From an uncultured Chlorobiota bacterium (lineage in GTDB: Bacteria > Bacteroidota > Kapaibacteriia > OLB7), in assembly GCA_946481475.1 (NCBI GenBank), contig CAMLOB010000160.1, forward strand, positions 1-7,817: a stretch of DNA of 7,817 nucleotides, read 5' to 3'. Positions 6,033 through 7,817 of this stretch are shown piece after piece. Each line of letters begins with the position of its first letter. Within the stretch, counting starts at the first letter, position 1. The notes beneath the pieces were generated by a model. It ran no database searches and was not told where the DNA came from. It was given only the letters and a program-made list of their open reading frames with translations. The translations under genes and the position numbers were made by a program.

Positions 6033-6696
6033 CGGGGAGGGGAACGTGCCGTCCGACGGGACAATCAGAGCCCTCCGGTGTGGGGGGAGAGGGGTGTTGC
6101 CCGGAATATTACTGCTCCCTTTGCTCCTCTCGTGTGCCGCGCAGAAGGAGGCGGTCAACGAGGAGCAGGAACCGGAAGACATCTGGTCGATGATCCCGGC
6201 GGTCGAGCTCTCGGATGATGTGGTCTACTCCCCGGCGGGGGATATGCGCGCCCATCTGCCGGAGGACTGGATCGCCCTGGACGCCATGCGGTTCGGCAAT
6301 CCGGATATCTTTGCGGTGGCCTGCGATCCGGACTACACGATGGCGGTGGTCTTCAGCAGCGTTCCCCTCGATCCCGACCTGGGAGATGTTTTCCGGCGGA
6401 GCGGAATGATAGGACTGCTGAAGAAGAATTTTCAGGATCGGGTCGAGCGGATCGGCGACTGGTACTCTCCTCTGCTGATCGACGCAGAGGAATTCGCTCT
6501 GGGTCGGCGCAGATTCGGAGCCTATACCTTCACCACCGATTCCAGCCTCTCCATGACCAGAGTCGGGATGTTCTACACGCGGAAGAATCTCTACGAATGC
6601 GCAATCACCCATCTCCCCTACAGCGAAAGCGAATTGCCCGACATCATCAAACTGAAAGAAATCCACCAGATCGTTCTGGGGGGAATTGAATGGTGA
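6022..6696 (+). CDS. Lipoprotein of unknown function
   Basis: A 224-residue predicted lipoprotein: after a charged N-region a hydrophobic stretch GVLPGILLLPLLLS ends at Cys38 (LLS-C, a slightly irregular lipobox), followed by a charged linker. The mature domain (about residues 65-224) contains YSPAGDMRAHLPEDWIALDA, FAVACDPDYTMAVVF and a C-terminal part with FGAYTFTTD and RVGMFYTRKNLYECAI. The alternating strands, the opening 'x-lP-x-x-W' phrase and the length recall PsbP/DUF1795-like folds, but I do not recognise a family and leave the function open. The start is ATG 6022, chosen because AGGAGAG lies 7 nt upstream (6008-6014) and because the longer open frame to 5812 only duplicates DUF1684 coding sequence. 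It overlaps the upstream gene by 11 nt and ends 5 nt before the PolX-like gene, so all three are very likely co-transcribed. Confidence 0.82.
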   Translation: MQNNGEGNVPSDGTIRALRCGGRGVLPGILLLPLLLSCAAQKEAVNEEQEPEDIWSMIPAVELSDDVVYSPAGDMRAHLPEDWIALDAMRFGNPDIFAVACDPDYTMAVVFSSVPLDPDLGDVFRRSGMIGLLKKNFQDRVERIGDWYSPLLIDAEEFALGRRRFGAYTFTTDSSLSMTRVGMFYTRKNLYECAITHLPYSESELPDIIKLKEIHQIVLGGIEW

Positions 6697-6701
6697 GCTG
6701 A

Positions 6702-7817
6702 ATGGACAGACGCGAAGTCGAACGCATACTTTCGCGCATCGAGTCGCTGCTCGATCTGCACGGCGAGAACAGTTTCAAGAGTCGCGCCTACGGCCGTGCC
6801 GCCCGTGCCGTCCGTTCGGCCGATGTCGATGTCGTCGACGTCGTCAGAAGCGGAGCGGAACTTGAGGTGGATGGAATCGGTTCCGGCATTGCCGGGGAGA
6901 TTCGCGAAATCGTCGAGACCGGCACGTCGTCCCAACTTGAAGATCTGATGGAACGGACGCCGAACGGCCTGCTGGATGTGCTGAGCATCCGGGGACTCGG
7001 ATCAAAAAAGGTCCGGACCCTGTGGCACGAACTGGGGGTGGAGTCGCTCGACGATCTGGAGGAGAAAGGAAAGAGGGGAGAGATCGCCGGACTCAAGGGG
7101 TTCGGAGCAAAGACCGAGGCGAATATCCTTCAGGGGATCGCCGATCTGAAAGCAAACGTCGGCAGGATGCGCCTGCATACGGCTACGGATCTGGCCGGAG
7201 AACTTCTTCCCCTCCTGCGGGGACTTCCCAGTGCCGGTCGGGTGGAAATTGCCGGACGGCTGCGTCGGGGAGGAGAGGAGTTCGGTGCGCTGGAGTTTGT
7301 GCTGGAGACCGAACGTCCGGAGGATGTCCTGCAGGGATTGACCGAATCCGACGTGCTGTCGGAGGTGCAGAGTCGCGACGGGACGATCTACGGAACGATC
7401 GATGGAACCTACAAGGTGCTGATTCACCTGGCCTCGCCCGACGAGTTCATTGTGACGCTCCATCAGAAGAGTTCGGCAAGCGATTATCGCTTCATGGTCG
7501 CCATTCCGCTCCACGACCGGGGGTACGAGTTGACCGATCGTGCCTTGCTGAAGGACGGGGAACCTGTTGCGCTGAAGAACGAGGAAGAGATCTACCGGCT
7601 CGGCGGCATGCAGTTCATTCCGCCGGAACTTCGCGAAGGAATCGACGAGGTGCGGGTTGCGCTGGAGGGGGGCTTGCCCGAGCTGGTGAGCGAAGGGGAT
7701 CTGCGGGGAATTCTGCACGTCCACTCCACATGGAGCGACGGAAGGAACAGCATCGCGGAACTTGCCGAACGGGCACACGGTCTGGGATATGAGTATCTGT
7801 TGATGTGCGACCATTCA
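6702..7817 (+). CDS. polX: PolX-like protein (HhH + degenerate polymerase palm + PHP; 3' end beyond window)
   Basis: Related to bacterial family X DNA polymerase/3'-5' exonuclease, normally about 570 residues; 372 are visible. The 8-kDa-like domain has helix-hairpin-helix motifs VDGIGSGIAGEI (56-67), IRGLGSKKVRTLW (96-108) and LKGFGAKTEANIL (131-143), the DNA-binding part. The palm start VEIAGRLRRGGEEFG (181-195) aligns with the usual E-AGS-RR-ET-G block, but the following DxD is replaced (A196, E198), and the later VDLR/VDFR block is KVLIH (238-242), so all three catalytic aspartates seem absent. The PHP domain begins with LHVHSTWSDG (338-347) and CDHS (369-372), with metal ligands His339 and His341 in place. 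The ATG at 6702 follows the lipoprotein stop by 5 nt, with GGTGAG 4 nt upstream. The likely role is a PHP phosphoesterase/nuclease with DNA-binding modules rather than a polymerase. The symbol indicates homology only. Confidence 0.88.
   Translation, partial: MDRREVERILSRIESLLDLHGENSFKSRAYGRAARAVRSADVDVVDVVRSGAELEVDGIGSGIAGEIREIVETGTSSQLEDLMERTPNGLLDVLSIRGLGSKKVRTLWHELGVESLDDLEEKGKRGEIAGLKGFGAKTEANILQGIADLKANVGRMRLHTATDLAGELLPLLRGLPSAGRVEIAGRLRRGGEEFGALEFVLETERPEDVLQGLTESDVLSEVQSRDGTIYGTIDGTYKVLIHLASPDEFIVTLHQKSSASDYRFMVAIPLHDRGYELTDRALLKDGEPVALKNEEEIYRLGGMQFIPPELREGIDEVRVALEGGLPELVSEGDLRGILHVHSTWSDGRNSIAELAERAHGLGYEYLLMCDHS

Noticed and set aside
7002..7814. Minus-strand 270-codon frame and plus-strand 256-codon frame (7022-7792) within the PolX-like gene
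   Set aside because: The PolX-like frame is open to the window edge with recognisable HhH and PHP motifs; the two others are low-complexity shadows.
1..7817. CRISPR array, IS element, prophage, toxin-antitoxin or defence system
   Set aside because: No spaced direct repeats, transposase, integrase, terminal repeats or defence-protein motifs were seen on either strand; the content is housekeeping and hypothetical genes.

Overview
The window looks like ordinary chromosomal DNA of a moderately GC-rich (roughly 55-60% by eye) bacterium of the Bacteroidota/Chlorobiota (FCB) kind. The hints are two intergenic matches to the Bacteroidota-type -7 element TAnnTTTG, weak or absent Shine-Dalgarno sequences at several starts, a small one-helix protein resembling those of Bacteroidota, and lipoproteins with long N-regions. 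This placement is inference; no rRNA or other phylogenetic marker is present.

Layout. Positions 1-4965 are all transcribed leftward. From the upstream end they are a 12-repeat TPR protein (4965-3547), a GT2 glycosyltransferase (3524-2445), dihydroneopterin aldolase folB (2435-2064) and the pterin pyrophosphokinase folK (2071-1538). These four are tightly spaced, folB and folK overlapping by 8 nt, and read as one operon. After a 148-nt gap holding a promoter-like element inside an inverted repeat come a 66-residue membrane protein (1389-1189) and a Ppx/GppA phosphatase with an HD domain (1155 to beyond the left edge). The last two lie in the same reading frame, separated by one TAA and a small hairpin.

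Positions 4966-5306 form a 341-nt divergent intergenic region. It contains a candidate promoter for the TPR operon and, on the other side, a compact set of overlapping inverted repeats. Rightward from 5307 is a compact three-gene operon: a DUF1684 lipoprotein (5307-6032), a second lipoprotein of unknown function (6022-6696, 11-nt overlap) and a PolX-like protein (6702 to beyond the right edge).

Function. FolB and FolK catalyse consecutive-branch steps of tetrahydrofolate synthesis (FolB makes 6-hydroxymethyl-dihydropterin, FolK pyrophosphorylates it). The TPR protein and glycosyltransferase have no evident link to folate beyond co-transcription. Ppx acts on polyphosphate or pppGpp. The rightward operon joins two envelope lipoproteins to a cytoplasmic DNA-repair-type protein, with no obvious shared pathway.

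The most notable observation is that the PolX-like protein keeps its helix-hairpin-helix motifs and the start of its PHP nuclease domain but appears to have lost all three catalytic aspartates of the family X polymerase palm. I see no defence system, mobile element, CRISPR array, tRNA or rRNA.
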